Assembly: GCA_964384025.1 (NCBI GenBank)
Contig: CAYLJJ010000085.1
Span: 1-31,517 of the forward strand
DNA length: 31,517 nucleotides
DNA from: CAYLJJ01 sp964384025
GTDB lineage: Bacteria; Myxococcota_A; Bradymonadia; UBA7976; UBA1532
Reading direction: 5' to 3'
Shown: positions 8,767 to 17,632 of the stretch, one piece after another
Layout of the letters: each line of letters starts with the position of its first letter
Position numbering within the stretch: the stretch's first letter is position 1
The notes under the pieces: generated by a model
What the model was told of the DNA's origin: nothing
The model's database searches: none
The model's input: only the letters and a program-made list of their open reading frames with translations
Position numbers and translations under genes: made by a program

Positions 8767-11370
8767 ATGCGAGATCTTCTCCTCCTCAATTTTCCCCTTC
8801 TTCTCCTGGCCTGTGCTCAGGATGAGAACCAAGCTCCTGAGCTGCTCCCTTTGGACAATCAGGAGTTCCAAGTCAACCAAAGCGGAGAGATTATTATCCG
8901 TGCTACAGATGAGGATCGTGATGAACTAGGCTATGACTTCTCTATCGATCCAGAGCCTCTGACACAAACACAGGGGCAAACAGCGCGACCCGCCCTCACC
9001 CGTATCAGCAACAACGAGGCCCTCTTCACCTGGACCCCAGGGGTGGCTGATGCGGGGGGAGAGAGCCATCGAGATTACGCCCTCACATTTACAGTGACCG
9101 ATGAGGATGGAGACAGCGATGGGCGTACGATCCAGATCCGAGTGATCAACGATGGGGGGGCTGCTCACAGCACGGTGTTGCGCTTCACCGAGCCTGCCGG
9201 AGCAGGGATGGCTTTAGATCTCAGCCGCGCTGAGTGTGTCTCAGATCTCCGGGTCAAGGTCAAAGCAGATCAGGTGCGAGATGAAGATGTCCTCCTACAA
9301 CTCCTTCCTCCGATCCCTCAAGGCGCGATGCTCTTCCCTCAGGGACGAGCAGGCAAAGAGAAGACCTTTACATGGTGCCCCAGCCAGGAGCAGTTGGATA
9401 CCTCTCTCTCCCATATGATCAGCTTTGGAGCCCAACGAGTAGGTGGAGATGAGCTGGTCACCAAGCGCTTTCAGATCCGCTTTCGTCGCAACGCTGAGGC
9501 TGCTTGTCCAGGAGAGCCTCCCTTGATCCAACATCAAGCTCCTTCAGGCTTTGAGGGTCCCCTCAACTATGAACTGGAGGCAGAGATAAGCGACGATGTG
9601 GGCTTTAAATCTCCGCCAGTCCTGCTCTTTGTGGTTGATCCTGCTGAGCCTCCCAGCGAGGGCGTAGACATCTCCAGTTGGGAGCTGGTCGAGTTCAGCG
9701 CCCAGAGCGGCAGAGAGGATCTCTACCAGCTCTCGATCCCCAACCTGGGTTTGAAACCTGGGGAGCGTGCTCAGATCTTTTATCTGATCGTCGCTACCGA
9801 CAATGATGATCCTGACGGGACCCGCTGTGATCACAGCAGCGAGAGCCCCTTCTATAACTTCTGGGTTGAGGGCGGAGAAGCAACAGGGGCGACCTATGGC
9901 CCCTGTCACCCCTGTGTAGGAGATGAGCAGTGTGGAGGCCCTGAAGATCTCTGTGTTGATATGGGGGGCTCCTTCTTCTGCACCCTCTCCTGCGCCGCAG
10001 GGCAGGCTTGTAGAGCGGGAGAGGAGTGCATCTTGATCCAAAGCTTGGAGGGGCAGGAGCGCTCTCAATGTCTCCCTGTAGATCTCAACTGTGGTCAGCG
10101 CTGTGATGATGACCCCTTTGACACCGGAGCGCGCAACGATGATTGGCAGCACGCCACCATCATCGAGGCGGGTCGCTATGCTGGACTGAACATCTGTGGT
10201 GCAGATCAGGACTTCTTCCTTTTTCCTGTAGATGCAGGGCAATCCATCAACGTCTCGATCCACTTCGATGGTGCGGTGGGCGATCTCGACTTGGCGATGC
10301 AGCTCCCTGGGGACTTCGGTGATGAGGGGCAACCCCTCTTTGCTTACCAGAGCCTCAACGCCAACAACGATGTAGAGGCGCTCAAGGAGTTCTGTACGCC
10401 CAACGGGGGGGATGTGCTCCTCTGGGTGGGTCCCTATGAGCACGCTCAGAATGGCTATGAACTTCGAGTGGAGTTGGGTCCTGGAGATTGCAACCGCGTC
10501 TGTGAGGACCAACTTGAGAGCCAACCCAATGATTTCCTGGAGCAGGCCACGATCCTTGAGGCGCTCCCCTTTCTGGCTGAGGGCTTTAAGATCTGCCCTG
10601 GGGATGTTGATCTCTACCGCTTCCCCGCTCAGGGAGGAGAGATCTTGGAATTGATAATCAACTTCTCCCATCGAGATGGTGATCTGGATCTGGCTTTATT
10701 GAGCGCTGAGGGTCAGGTGATCGACACCTCTGATGGTTTTAGAGATACGGAGTTTGTAGAGGTTGAGGTTGCCTTAGATGGAGAGATGCTGGCTCAGGTC
10801 TATGGGGGAACTCCCTCAGTAGCCAACAGCTATGAGCTCTTTATCACTCAGAGCCAAGCCCTGGAGTGTCACAGCACACAGCAGTGCGCTGTAGGGCTCT
10901 ATTGCGCTGAGAGCGGCTGCCAGGATGCTCAATGCGCAGGACCTCAGAGCTGTGCAGCAGGACACGCCTGCATCCCGCCTCGCGCGGGCCAGGACTCCAG
11001 CGCAGTGGGGGGGATCTGCAGCAGCGGCTGTGAGAGTGATCTGGAGTGTCGCCAAGAGCAAGGATATCGCTGTAAACGCTTTGAGGACTACAGCCATCGT
11101 TGCGCTCTCGCTGGACTGGGAGCCCTGGGTGAGCGCTGTAGCCAATACAGCGAATGTCAGGGGGAGTCGATCTGCTTCCCTACCCCTGGGGGCTACTGTG
11201 CGCCAGGGGGCTGCGCCAACGATCTACCCTGCCCAGAGGGCAGCCTCTGTGGCCAGCTCTTTGGTCACAGCGCCTGCCTTAAGCGCTGTGAGAATGATGG
11301 AGATTGTCGCAGCGCTGAGGGCTACCGCTGCCTTGAGTTGGAGGGAGCACGAGCATGTCTGCCTCAGTAA
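8767..11370 (+). CDS. Large surface lipoprotein with Ig/cadherin-like, PPC and Cys-rich domains
   Basis: 867 residues. A short signal peptide ends in LLLLAC (Cys16). Two or three beta-sandwich, cadherin/Ig-like segments fill about 20-365 (ATDEDRDELGYDFS and YALTFTVTDEDGDSDG are typical). A Cys-rich knot lies at about 378-450. Two pre-peptidase C-terminal (PPC) domains follow: about 455-575 (ADQDFFLFPVDAG, GDLDLAMQL) and 585-695 (GDVDLYRFPAQGG, GDLDLALLS). The C-terminal 170 residues are Cys-rich repeats of the type SDLECRxxxGYRC. PPC domains usually accompany secreted peptidases, but no catalytic domain is visible here. The next gene starts 16 bp inside this one and encodes a metalloprotease-like lipoprotein, so the two may act together at the cell surface. 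That partnership is inference. Confidence 0.8.
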   Translation: MRDLLLLNFPLLLLACAQDENQAPELLPLDNQEFQVNQSGEIIIRATDEDRDELGYDFSIDPEPLTQTQGQTARPALTRISNNEALFTWTPGVADAGGESHRDYALTFTVTDEDGDSDGRTIQIRVINDGGAAHSTVLRFTEPAGAGMALDLSRAECVSDLRVKVKADQVRDEDVLLQLLPPIPQGAMLFPQGRAGKEKTFTWCPSQEQLDTSLSHMISFGAQRVGGDELVTKRFQIRFRRNAEAACPGEPPLIQHQAPSGFEGPLNYELEAEISDDVGFKSPPVLLFVVDPAEPPSEGVDISSWELVEFSAQSGREDLYQLSIPNLGLKPGERAQIFYLIVATDNDDPDGTRCDHSSESPFYNFWVEGGEATGATYGPCHPCVGDEQCGGPEDLCVDMGGSFFCTLSCAAGQACRAGEECILIQSLEGQERSQCLPVDLNCGQRCDDDPFDTGARNDDWQHATIIEAGRYAGLNICGADQDFFLFPVDAGQSINVSIHFDGAVGDLDLAMQLPGDFGDEGQPLFAYQSLNANNDVEALKEFCTPNGGDVLLWVGPYEHAQNGYELRVELGPGDCNRVCEDQLESQPNDFLEQATILEALPFLAEGFKICPGDVDLYRFPAQGGEILELIINFSHRDGDLDLALLSAEGQVIDTSDGFRDTEFVEVEVALDGEMLAQVYGGTPSVANSYELFITQSQALECHSTQQCAVGLYCAESGCQDAQCAGPQSCAAGHACIPPRAGQDSSAVGGICSSGCESDLECRQEQGYRCKRFEDYSHRCALAGLGALGERCSQYSECQGESICFPTPGGYCAPGGCANDLPCPEGSLCGQLFGHSACLKRCENDGDCRSAEGYRCLELEGARACLPQ

Positions 11371-13184
11371 AGCAGGGGTTCTTGATCCTCTCCTTTCTCG
11401 CGTTGAGCTGCTCTACAGGCAGCAAGAGCGAACCAGAGCATGCCCCTACAGGGCTGCTCATCAGCCTCCACAGCTTTGAGGCCAACCTCCTACTGCCTGG
11501 CTCTGAGCTGCGGGTCGGTGGCAGCGGCTTTATGGAGGGGGGAGAGTACAGAGCTTGGCTGGAGGGATATCTGGATGGAGCCTCTCTCAAATGGTCTCTG
11601 GAGGTGGAGTTTCTAGACAACCGACACCTTCGGCTCCGTCTACCCGCTGAACAGGCTCAGGGCTGGCCCTCAGGGCGTTTTACGGGAGTACTGCTCTTAG
11701 AGTTACGCCTCAGCGACGCCTATGGTGAGGCACAGATGGAGGTGGGGTTTGAGTTGCTCCAGGGCCTGCGCCCTGAGCTTCATCGGATCGCCCAGGGGGT
11801 CTATCCCGCTTCCCCTATGGAGATTCAGGGTCGCAACTTCCTGGGAGGGGGTGTTGAGGGTAAGACTCTCATCGACTTTGAGGGCCGCCATTGGGGTGAA
11901 GAGACCGGCTTAGAGCGTTCCTTCTCGGTCCAGGCTGTGCTCAGTCAGCCCCCTGAAGATCCTCAATGGTCTCGGGATCAGCTTGAGCTGATCTTCCAGC
12001 CCTCCTGGGTTGGAATTGAGCCTGGGTGGATTCAGGGCCGACTTCGGGCGATCAATGAGGGTCCAGGCTGGCGAGAGGTCTCAGATTGGTTGGAGGTTGA
12101 GTTAGATCTCCTACCCCCACTCTTTGAATATGTCGATCCAGCCGCCAGCCGAGGTCAAGCGATCCGTATCTTGGGGCAGGGCTTCTTGGGTGGCTTTATG
12201 GGGGGCAACTCCGTTTTTCTTCTCTCGGGAGAGTTTCAGGGAGCGTTGGGAAATCGACCCATCCAGGATTTAGAGATCACCCCCACCTGGATCAGCGGTC
12301 AGGAGATGGTCTTCTCTCTCCAAGTTCACTATGACTATTCCTGTGAAAGTGAAGATCTGGGCAGCGAGCCGGGGCTGCTTATTGGTCAAGCGACGCCTGA
12401 GATTCACTGGGAGGAGCAACATATTCGAGGGGCTCCTTTGGAGATGCGCTTTGAGGTTCTGAGCAGCAAACAGGTGATCTGGCTTCGCTTCCTACCCGCC
12501 TTCACCGACTCCTTGCGGCTCTTTGGTCTGCGCAACTACTCCAGAGAGCTACAGGCCCGCGTGGTGGAGATCGTGCGACGTGACTACGAGGGGATCAATG
12601 TTGATATCCGCCTGATTGAGCCTCATGATTTTCTAGAGTATGCCATCGTAGAGGTGGGAGGCCCCGATCCCAACGCTCAGCAGCTCTTCGGTCTGGACAA
12701 CACCCCCGGTATGGATCACTGCAACCAACGTTTGGATGACAACCTCGCAGGACAAAACGCCGATGGAGGTGGAGCCTACGGGGGCATCTTCGTAGAGTCC
12801 TTCCTTCAACTCTCTCCCAAGCGAGGAGAGAGCAGCAACCCATTGGCGCATACACTCTTTGATCAAACCTTTCATCCGCTCTTTGAGCGCGCCGCTGAGC
12901 CGGGAGAGTATCCAGAGGGGGAGCGTAGCGCCCTTATCAGAGAAGCGATTCGTGTATTGGGGAACCTCGTAGGCAACACCGTTACTCATGAAGTTGGGCA
13001 CTCTCTGGGGCTCTCGGTGGTGCCTGGTTGTGGGCAGTTCCACAATGGGGATGGTCCCAACCAGATCATGGACTGTGGTGGAGATCGTCCCTTTGAGGAG
13101 CGTGCTGAGATCCCCGAAGAGAATCGCCAGCGCTGGACTCCCAGCAATCGAGCCTATCTAGAACGTATCCTGCCGTTACGTTAA
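11355..13184 (+). CDS. Lipoprotein with IPT/TIG-like domains and a zinc-metalloprotease domain
   Basis: 609 residues. The ATG lies 16 bp inside the previous gene, with GGAGG-like bases about ten upstream. A lipobox-like end FLALSC places Cys19 as the lipidated residue. Residues 30-370 contain repeated IPT/TIG-like beta domains (LLPGSELRVGGSGF, PMEIQGRNFLGG and GQAIRILGQGFLGG mark their starts). The C-terminal domain carries THEVGHSLGL: His545, Glu546 and His549 fit the HExxH zinc motif. The usual third ligand three residues after the Gly is Val. A later His in GQFHNGDGPNQIMDCG may replace it. The protein ends with a PFEERAE motif and LERILP. It is probably a surface metallopeptidase; activity and substrate are not proven by sequence. 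Confidence 0.75.
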   Translation: MSASVKQGFLILSFLALSCSTGSKSEPEHAPTGLLISLHSFEANLLLPGSELRVGGSGFMEGGEYRAWLEGYLDGASLKWSLEVEFLDNRHLRLRLPAEQAQGWPSGRFTGVLLLELRLSDAYGEAQMEVGFELLQGLRPELHRIAQGVYPASPMEIQGRNFLGGGVEGKTLIDFEGRHWGEETGLERSFSVQAVLSQPPEDPQWSRDQLELIFQPSWVGIEPGWIQGRLRAINEGPGWREVSDWLEVELDLLPPLFEYVDPAASRGQAIRILGQGFLGGFMGGNSVFLLSGEFQGALGNRPIQDLEITPTWISGQEMVFSLQVHYDYSCESEDLGSEPGLLIGQATPEIHWEEQHIRGAPLEMRFEVLSSKQVIWLRFLPAFTDSLRLFGLRNYSRELQARVVEIVRRDYEGINVDIRLIEPHDFLEYAIVEVGGPDPNAQQLFGLDNTPGMDHCNQRLDDNLAGQNADGGGAYGGIFVESFLQLSPKRGESSNPLAHTLFDQTFHPLFERAAEPGEYPEGERSALIREAIRVLGNLVGNTVTHEVGHSLGLSVVPGCGQFHNGDGPNQIMDCGGDRPFEERAEIPEENRQRWTPSNRAYLERILPLR

Positions 13185-13204
13185 GGAGCTTTAGAGTAGA
13201 GAGT

Positions 13205-14467
13205 ATGCGTTTATTCCTCTCCTGTTTTCTGCTCCTGGCCTGCGCTGATGTCTCCCCTTTTGGAGCTGGAGAGGCTCAAGATCTGGGCGCTGATCCCGGG
13301 CAGCGCTCAAGCCAGCCCTCTCCGGTGTTGGTAGATCGCACACTCCTCTTTGAAGACTTCGGTGCCTCTTTGGATCAGGAAGCCTTTGAGCCTTCCTTGG
13401 ATCGGGGAGCCTTTGAAGCTCTCTTAGATCAAGGGAGCCTCGATCAGCCTCCGCTCTTGGATCGGAACCTTCTAGAGCCAGAGGACTTTGAGCTGGAGCC
13501 GGTTCCACTGTGCCGCCCCGCTCCCCACTGTACAGCTCCAGCTCTTGAGTTGGGGGAGAGAGAGGAGTGGCGAAATCTAAACTTCCACGCCAACCTTGGC
13601 TTTGCCAACCACAGGGGCCGAGATCTCTTCCTCAACCCGGGAGATGAGCAGTGGGTCTTAGCCAAATTTGCCTACGGCGTCGTCGATAAAGATCTCAAAG
13701 ATGAGTGGGTGAAGATCTACCTGTTGAGAGGCTGTGTTGGCGATTGGGAGCTATTGAGCAGCGTCCTCAGCACCGAGGATGATGAGCACCCCGATGTTGG
13801 AGAGATCGAGGACAGCGGAGGGCGGATCTTCTACCGTATCCCTGAGGAGCAAGGTCTCGATCTGGGGCTTCATCGTCTGCGTCTCGTTGTCGCCGGAGAT
13901 CACTCCTTTACGGATCTTTTTATCCAAGTCGCCGAGCCAGGGCTCTCGATCATCGTCACCGATATCGACGGCACCCTTACCCAGAGCGCTGACGCTGAGT
14001 TTAACGCGCTTCTCAGAGGAGAGCTGCCTTCGCTAGAGCCACGCGCTCCAGAGCTGTTTCAGCTCCTTGCTACCAAGGGTTATCGCTTTTTCTATCTCAC
14101 CGCTCGCCCCGAGTGGTTAACCGCGCGCTCTCGAAGCTTTTTGGAGGCGCATGGTTTTCCTTCAGGGGTGCTCAACACCAGCCTCAATGCCCTAGGCGCA
14201 AATGGAGAGGAGGCGGTTGAGCTAAAGACCCAGGCGCTCACAGGGCTCCAGGAGCGCGGACTAAGCTTAGAGGCTGGCTTTGGAGATAAAGAGAGCGATG
14301 CACGAGCCTACCTCAATGTTGGAATTCCTCCTGAGCGGCGCTTCTTGATCAACCTGGAGGGGGATGCCTTGGGAGGAGAGGTGCTGGGAAGTTATGCCGA
14401 GCTGCTCCCCCGCTTAGAGGACTGGCCCTGCGTCTTGGAACATCAGCCTGAGAAAGAAGCGCTCTGA
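13205..14467 (+). CDS. Lipoprotein with lipin-type (LNS2) HAD phosphatase domain
   Basis: 420 residues. The signal peptide ends in LLLAC (Cys13). A low-complexity Asp/Gln/Leu repeat region (about 56-95) is probably a stalk. A beta-rich domain follows (about 115-245, with NHRGRDLFLNPGDEQW). The C-terminal catalytic domain holds all the HAD motifs: VTDIDGTLT with Asp253 and Asp255, LTARP for the threonine, Lys in VELKTQAL, and GDKESDARAY for the metal-binding acid. DIDGT is the DxDxT motif of lipins and Ned1/Smp2, which dephosphorylate phosphatidate. An extracellular or periplasmic lipid or phospho-ester phosphatase is the likely role, by family. It follows the metalloprotease-like gene by 20 bp, so it is probably in the same transcript. 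Confidence 0.75.
   Translation: MRLFLSCFLLLACADVSPFGAGEAQDLGADPGQRSSQPSPVLVDRTLLFEDFGASLDQEAFEPSLDRGAFEALLDQGSLDQPPLLDRNLLEPEDFELEPVPLCRPAPHCTAPALELGEREEWRNLNFHANLGFANHRGRDLFLNPGDEQWVLAKFAYGVVDKDLKDEWVKIYLLRGCVGDWELLSSVLSTEDDEHPDVGEIEDSGGRIFYRIPEEQGLDLGLHRLRLVVAGDHSFTDLFIQVAEPGLSIIVTDIDGTLTQSADAEFNALLRGELPSLEPRAPELFQLLATKGYRFFYLTARPEWLTARSRSFLEAHGFPSGVLNTSLNALGANGEEAVELKTQALTGLQERGLSLEAGFGDKESDARAYLNVGIPPERRFLINLEGDALGGEVLGSYAELLPRLEDWPCVLEHQPEKEAL
13370..13450 (+). repeat. Degenerate 27-bp repeat, about three copies, in stalk of LNS2 lipoprotein
   Basis: Units start at 13370, 13397 and 13424, exactly 27 bp apart, and encode nine-residue units beginning S/L-L-D-Q/R. A fourth, shifted LLDR copy begins near 13454. 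The unit probably extends the linker between the lipidated Cys and the folded domains. Confidence 0.65.
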
Positions 14468-14469
14468 GA

Positions 14470-14498
14470 TTGATAGCTCAGATGGGTCTTGTTAGCAT
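14470..14498 (+). promoter_or_regulatory. Sigma70-like promoter of the kdsB operon
   Basis: TTGATA at 14470-14475 and TAGCAT at 14493-14498 are separated by exactly 17 bases. This lies just upstream of kdsB, giving a predicted leader of roughly a dozen bases that includes the GAGG ribosome site at 14510-14513. It is a good match by eye to the -35/-10 consensus; the consensus of this organism is not known. Confidence 0.45.
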
Positions 14499-14517
14499 GC
14501 CCGTTTTTTGAGGTCTT

Positions 14518-15210
14518 ATGCTTCAAAGCCTCGCCATCATTCCTGCTCGGATGGGCGCTCGCCGTCTCCCTGGAAAACCTCTCCTGAAGTTGGCAGGGGA
14601 GCCCCTCATCTGGCGGGTCTATCAGCGCGTCTGCGCCTGCCCCGAGCTGGACGCGATCTGGGTCGCCACCGACAGCCCTGAGATCCAAGCCTGTGTAGAG
14701 TCTCGAGGCGGAGAGGTGATCCGCGTGAACCAAGCCTGTGACTCAGGGACAGAGCGGGTCGCCTACGCTGCTCGGGGCAGCGGCGCTCGCTGGATCATCA
14801 ACGTACAAGCTGATCAACCCCTCCTGGATTTAAAGAGCTTGGCGCGCCTGCTTCAGCGACTCAAGGAGGGGGCCGAGGTGGTCACCCTCGCGGCCCCTCT
14901 GCCTCCTGGGGCTCTAAACAACCCTCATCGAGTCAAGCTGGTACAGGATCAGGAGAGGCGCGCCCTCTATTTTTCTCGTGCGGCGATCCCTGGACAGCTT
15001 CACCTGGGCATCTATGGCTTCTCCGCCGCTCGTCTGGCTGCCCTGGCTCAGCTGCCCCGCAGCTCCCTCGCGCGAGCAGAGGATCTAGAACAGCTGAGTT
15101 GGCTTGAAGCGGGCCAACGTATCGAGGTTTTAGAGGCGCCCTATAGCCTCTCCATCGACACTCCCGCCGATCTAAAGAGCGCTCAAGAGCGCTGGAAGGA
15201 GACGCTGTGA
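14518..15210 (+). CDS. kdsB: 3-deoxy-manno-octulosonate cytidylyltransferase
   Basis: 230 residues, slightly shorter than the usual 245-255. KdsB activates KDO with CTP to CMP-KDO in the cytoplasm, the form used to build the LPS inner core. The start IIPARMGARRLPGKPL is the nucleotide-binding signature. Further family motifs are WVATDSPEI, SGTERV, NVQADQPLL, FSRAAIP, HLGIYGF and the near-terminal SIDTPADL. NVQADQP has Gln where NVQGDEP is common, and the segment around FSRAAIPGQLHLG is shortened, which explains the reduced length. GAGG lies just before the ATG. Its last bases overlap the pyrG start (GTGA), so it is translationally coupled to the gene that makes its CTP substrate. Confidence 0.93.
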   Translation: MLQSLAIIPARMGARRLPGKPLLKLAGEPLIWRVYQRVCACPELDAIWVATDSPEIQACVESRGGEVIRVNQACDSGTERVAYAARGSGARWIINVQADQPLLDLKSLARLLQRLKEGAEVVTLAAPLPPGALNNPHRVKLVQDQERRALYFSRAAIPGQLHLGIYGFSAARLAALAQLPRSSLARAEDLEQLSWLEAGQRIEVLEAPYSLSIDTPADLKSAQERWKETL

Positions 15211-16826
15211 AGCAGCGCAGGACCAAGCATATCTTTGTGACAGGGGGAGTGGCCTCCTCCATCGGAAAAGGGATCGTCGCCGCCTCTTTGGGAGCCCTGC
15301 TGGAGGCTCGGGGCCTCACCGTAACCCACATCAAGTTGGATCCCTATGTCAATGTCGATCCTGGTACGATGAACCCGTTTCAGCACGGCGAGGTCTTCGT
15401 CACCGACGACGGAGCGGAGACAGATCTAGATCTGGGGCACTATGAGCGCTTCACCTCGGCGCGTATGAGCAAGGCCAGCAATGTCACCACAGGGCAGATC
15501 TACGCCAAGGTGATCGAGAAGGAGCGCCGGGGGGACTATCTGGGCGCTACTGTGCAGGTGATCCCCCACATCACCAATGAGATCAAAGCCTTCGTTCGGC
15601 GTGGCGCCGAGGATGCTCAGGTCTGTATCACCGAGATCGGTGGGACGGTTGGGGATATCGAGGGCTTGCCCTTCCTAGAGGCCCTGCGTCAACTGAAGAT
15701 CGAGGCGGGGCGCAGTGATGCCATCAATGTGCATGTTACCCTGGTGCCCTACCTCCCAGCGGCAGGCGAGCTGAAGACTAAGCCCACCCAACACTCTGTG
15801 CGCAATATGCGCGAGATCGGTATCCAACCTGAGATCATCGTCGCCCGCTGTGATCGCCCCCTCAGTGACGAGATCAAGGCCAAGATCGCCCTCTTCTGTA
15901 ACGTGGAGACTCGCGCGGTGATCACCGGCCAGGATGTAGACAGCATCTACGCCGTGCCCCTCAGCTTTCACCGCGAGGGCCTAGATGAGCTGATCGTTGA
16001 GTATCTCAACATCTGGACTCGTGAGCCTGTGCTGAGTCGCTGGGAGGAGATCATGCGCTCCCTCAATCAGCCCAATGAGCGGGTCACGGTCGCCATCGTT
16101 GGGAAATATGTCGATCTGGTAGACGCCTATAAGAGCCTCCATGAGGCTCTACTGCACGGGGGTATGGCGCAGAGCATCAAGGTGGACCTGCGCTATATCG
16201 ACAGCGAGATGCTTGAGGAGCGGGGGGCTCCCCCTCTACTGGATGGGGTCGATGCCATCTTGGTTCCGGGGGGCTTTGGGAGCCGGGGTATCGAGGGGAA
16301 GATTTCCGCTATTCGCTATGCCCGAGAGCAGCAACTGCCCTTCTTTGGCATCTGCTTGGGGCTCCAGTTGGCGGTGATCGAGGTCGCTCGTCACCTCTGC
16401 GGGCTGGCTGAAGCCAACTCCATCGAGTTTAATGTTGAGAGCCCTCATCCTGTGATCCATTTGATGGATGAACAGCAGGGGGTAGAGCAGAAAGGGGCGA
16501 GCATGCGCCTGGGAGCCTACATCTGCCAGATCCAAGAGGGCAGCTTGGCTCATCAGGTCTATGATGCTCTTGAGATCGAGGAACGACATCGCCATCGCTA
16601 TGAGGTCAACAACCATTATCGTGAGGCTCTGGAGGCCAAGGGGGTGCGCTTTTCGGGGCTCTCCCCCAGTGGACAGCTCGTAGAGATGATCGAGCTGACA
16701 GGGCACCCCTACTTCCTGGGTTGCCAGTTTCACCCTGAGTTTAAATCCAAGCCCTTCGCGCCTCACCCTCTCTTCAGCCATTTTCTGAACATCGCGCTTA
16801 AACTCAAGCGAGAGCGCAGCGGATGA
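15207..16826 (+). CDS. pyrG: CTP synthase
   Basis: 539 residues, full length. It makes CTP from UTP, ATP and glutamine in the cytoplasm. The N-terminal synthetase domain begins HIFVTGGVASSIGKGI and contains the family segment around HIKLDPYVNVDPGTM. The C-terminal class I glutamine amidotransferase has its nucleophile Cys383 in GICLGLQLA, and the His/Glu pair in CQFHPEF. The start is a GTG that overlaps the kdsB stop by four bases. Its own stop overlaps the kdsA ATG by four (ATGA). This tight nesting between kdsB and kdsA suggests CTP supply is matched to CMP-KDO formation here. Confidence 0.97.
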   Translation: MKQRRTKHIFVTGGVASSIGKGIVAASLGALLEARGLTVTHIKLDPYVNVDPGTMNPFQHGEVFVTDDGAETDLDLGHYERFTSARMSKASNVTTGQIYAKVIEKERRGDYLGATVQVIPHITNEIKAFVRRGAEDAQVCITEIGGTVGDIEGLPFLEALRQLKIEAGRSDAINVHVTLVPYLPAAGELKTKPTQHSVRNMREIGIQPEIIVARCDRPLSDEIKAKIALFCNVETRAVITGQDVDSIYAVPLSFHREGLDELIVEYLNIWTREPVLSRWEEIMRSLNQPNERVTVAIVGKYVDLVDAYKSLHEALLHGGMAQSIKVDLRYIDSEMLEERGAPPLLDGVDAILVPGGFGSRGIEGKISAIRYAREQQLPFFGICLGLQLAVIEVARHLCGLAEANSIEFNVESPHPVIHLMDEQQGVEQKGASMRLGAYICQIQEGSLAHQVYDALEIEERHRHRYEVNNHYREALEAKGVRFSGLSPSGQLVEMIELTGHPYFLGCQFHPEFKSKPFAPHPLFSHFLNIALKLKRERSG

Positions 16827-17632
16827 ACCCAGATCTTTGGCCTCCTCAAGCGGGCGTAGATGCTCCCCTCTTCTTCGTGGCGGGTCCCTGTGTCTTGGAG
16901 GAGCCCGATAAGATGCTCTCTCTGGCTGAGAGCTTGGCTGAGATCGCTGAGCGCCAAGGGGTCTTGCTGATCTTCAAGGCCAGCTTCGACAAAGCTAACC
17001 GCAGCCATCAGAGCTCCTTTCGAGGGCCTGGGCTTGAGCAGGGCTTGAATCAGCTGGAGTGGATCGGGCGGCAGACAGGGCTGTTGCTGCTGACCGATGT
17101 TCATGAGCCTGATCAGTGTAGGCTCGCCGCCGAGGTGGTGCATGCCCTTCAGATCCCCGCCCTCCTCAGCCGTCAGACCGATCTGCTGCTCGCCGCTGCT
17201 GAAACTGAGCTGCCCGTCAACATCAAGCGGGGGGTTTCTACAGATCCTCGACGTCTCTCCTTCGCTGTAGAGAAGGTGGGTCCTCAAGCCTGGCTCACCG
17301 AGCGGGGGAGCGGCTTTGGACATGGAGATCTGGTCTTTGATCCCCGTAGCCTCGTCTGGATGCGAAGTTTTGGCTGCCCCCTGCTCTATGACTGCACCCA
17401 CAGCGTTCAACAGCCGAGCGGATCAGCGCCCAGCACAGGGGGAGCGCGAGAGATGATTCAGCCTCTGGCTCGGGCGGCGGCGGCGGTGGGAGTCGATGGC
17501 TTTTATGCTGAGGTCCACCCAGAGCCTTCACGGGCTCGCTCTGATGCCGCTGTCCAGATCAGCCCTGCAGAGTTTGAGCTCCTGGTGCAGGATCTAAAGC
17601 ATCTGGATCAAGCTCGTCGCGCCCTTTGCTGA
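16823..17632 (+). CDS. kdsA: 3-deoxy-8-phosphooctulonate synthase, metal-dependent type
   Basis: 269 residues. KdsA condenses phosphoenolpyruvate with arabinose 5-phosphate to KDO 8-phosphate. FVAGPCVLEE places Cys23 at the metal site; E. coli-type metal-independent enzymes have Asn there. The other metal ligands are visible as His in CTHSVQQ, Glu in YAEVHPEP and Asp in RSDAA, so this is a metallo-type enzyme. SFDKANRS, FRGPG, TDVHEPDQ and RQTDLL are further family motifs. The usual NIKKGQFLAP segment reads NIKRGVSTDP, a local divergence. It starts with the ATGA overlap to pyrG and overlaps the next gene by seven bases. No kdsC or kdsD lies in the window. Confidence 0.95.
   Translation: MNPDLWPPQAGVDAPLFFVAGPCVLEEPDKMLSLAESLAEIAERQGVLLIFKASFDKANRSHQSSFRGPGLEQGLNQLEWIGRQTGLLLLTDVHEPDQCRLAAEVVHALQIPALLSRQTDLLLAAAETELPVNIKRGVSTDPRRLSFAVEKVGPQAWLTERGSGFGHGDLVFDPRSLVWMRSFGCPLLYDCTHSVQQPSGSAPSTGGAREMIQPLARAAAAVGVDGFYAEVHPEPSRARSDAAVQISPAEFELLVQDLKHLDQARRALC

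Noticed and set aside
9544..10671. Long open frame (375 codons) on the minus strand
   Set aside because: It lies wholly opposite the PPC lipoprotein gene, which has clear domains; the antisense product shows no recognisable motif, so it is a shadow of strong codon bias.
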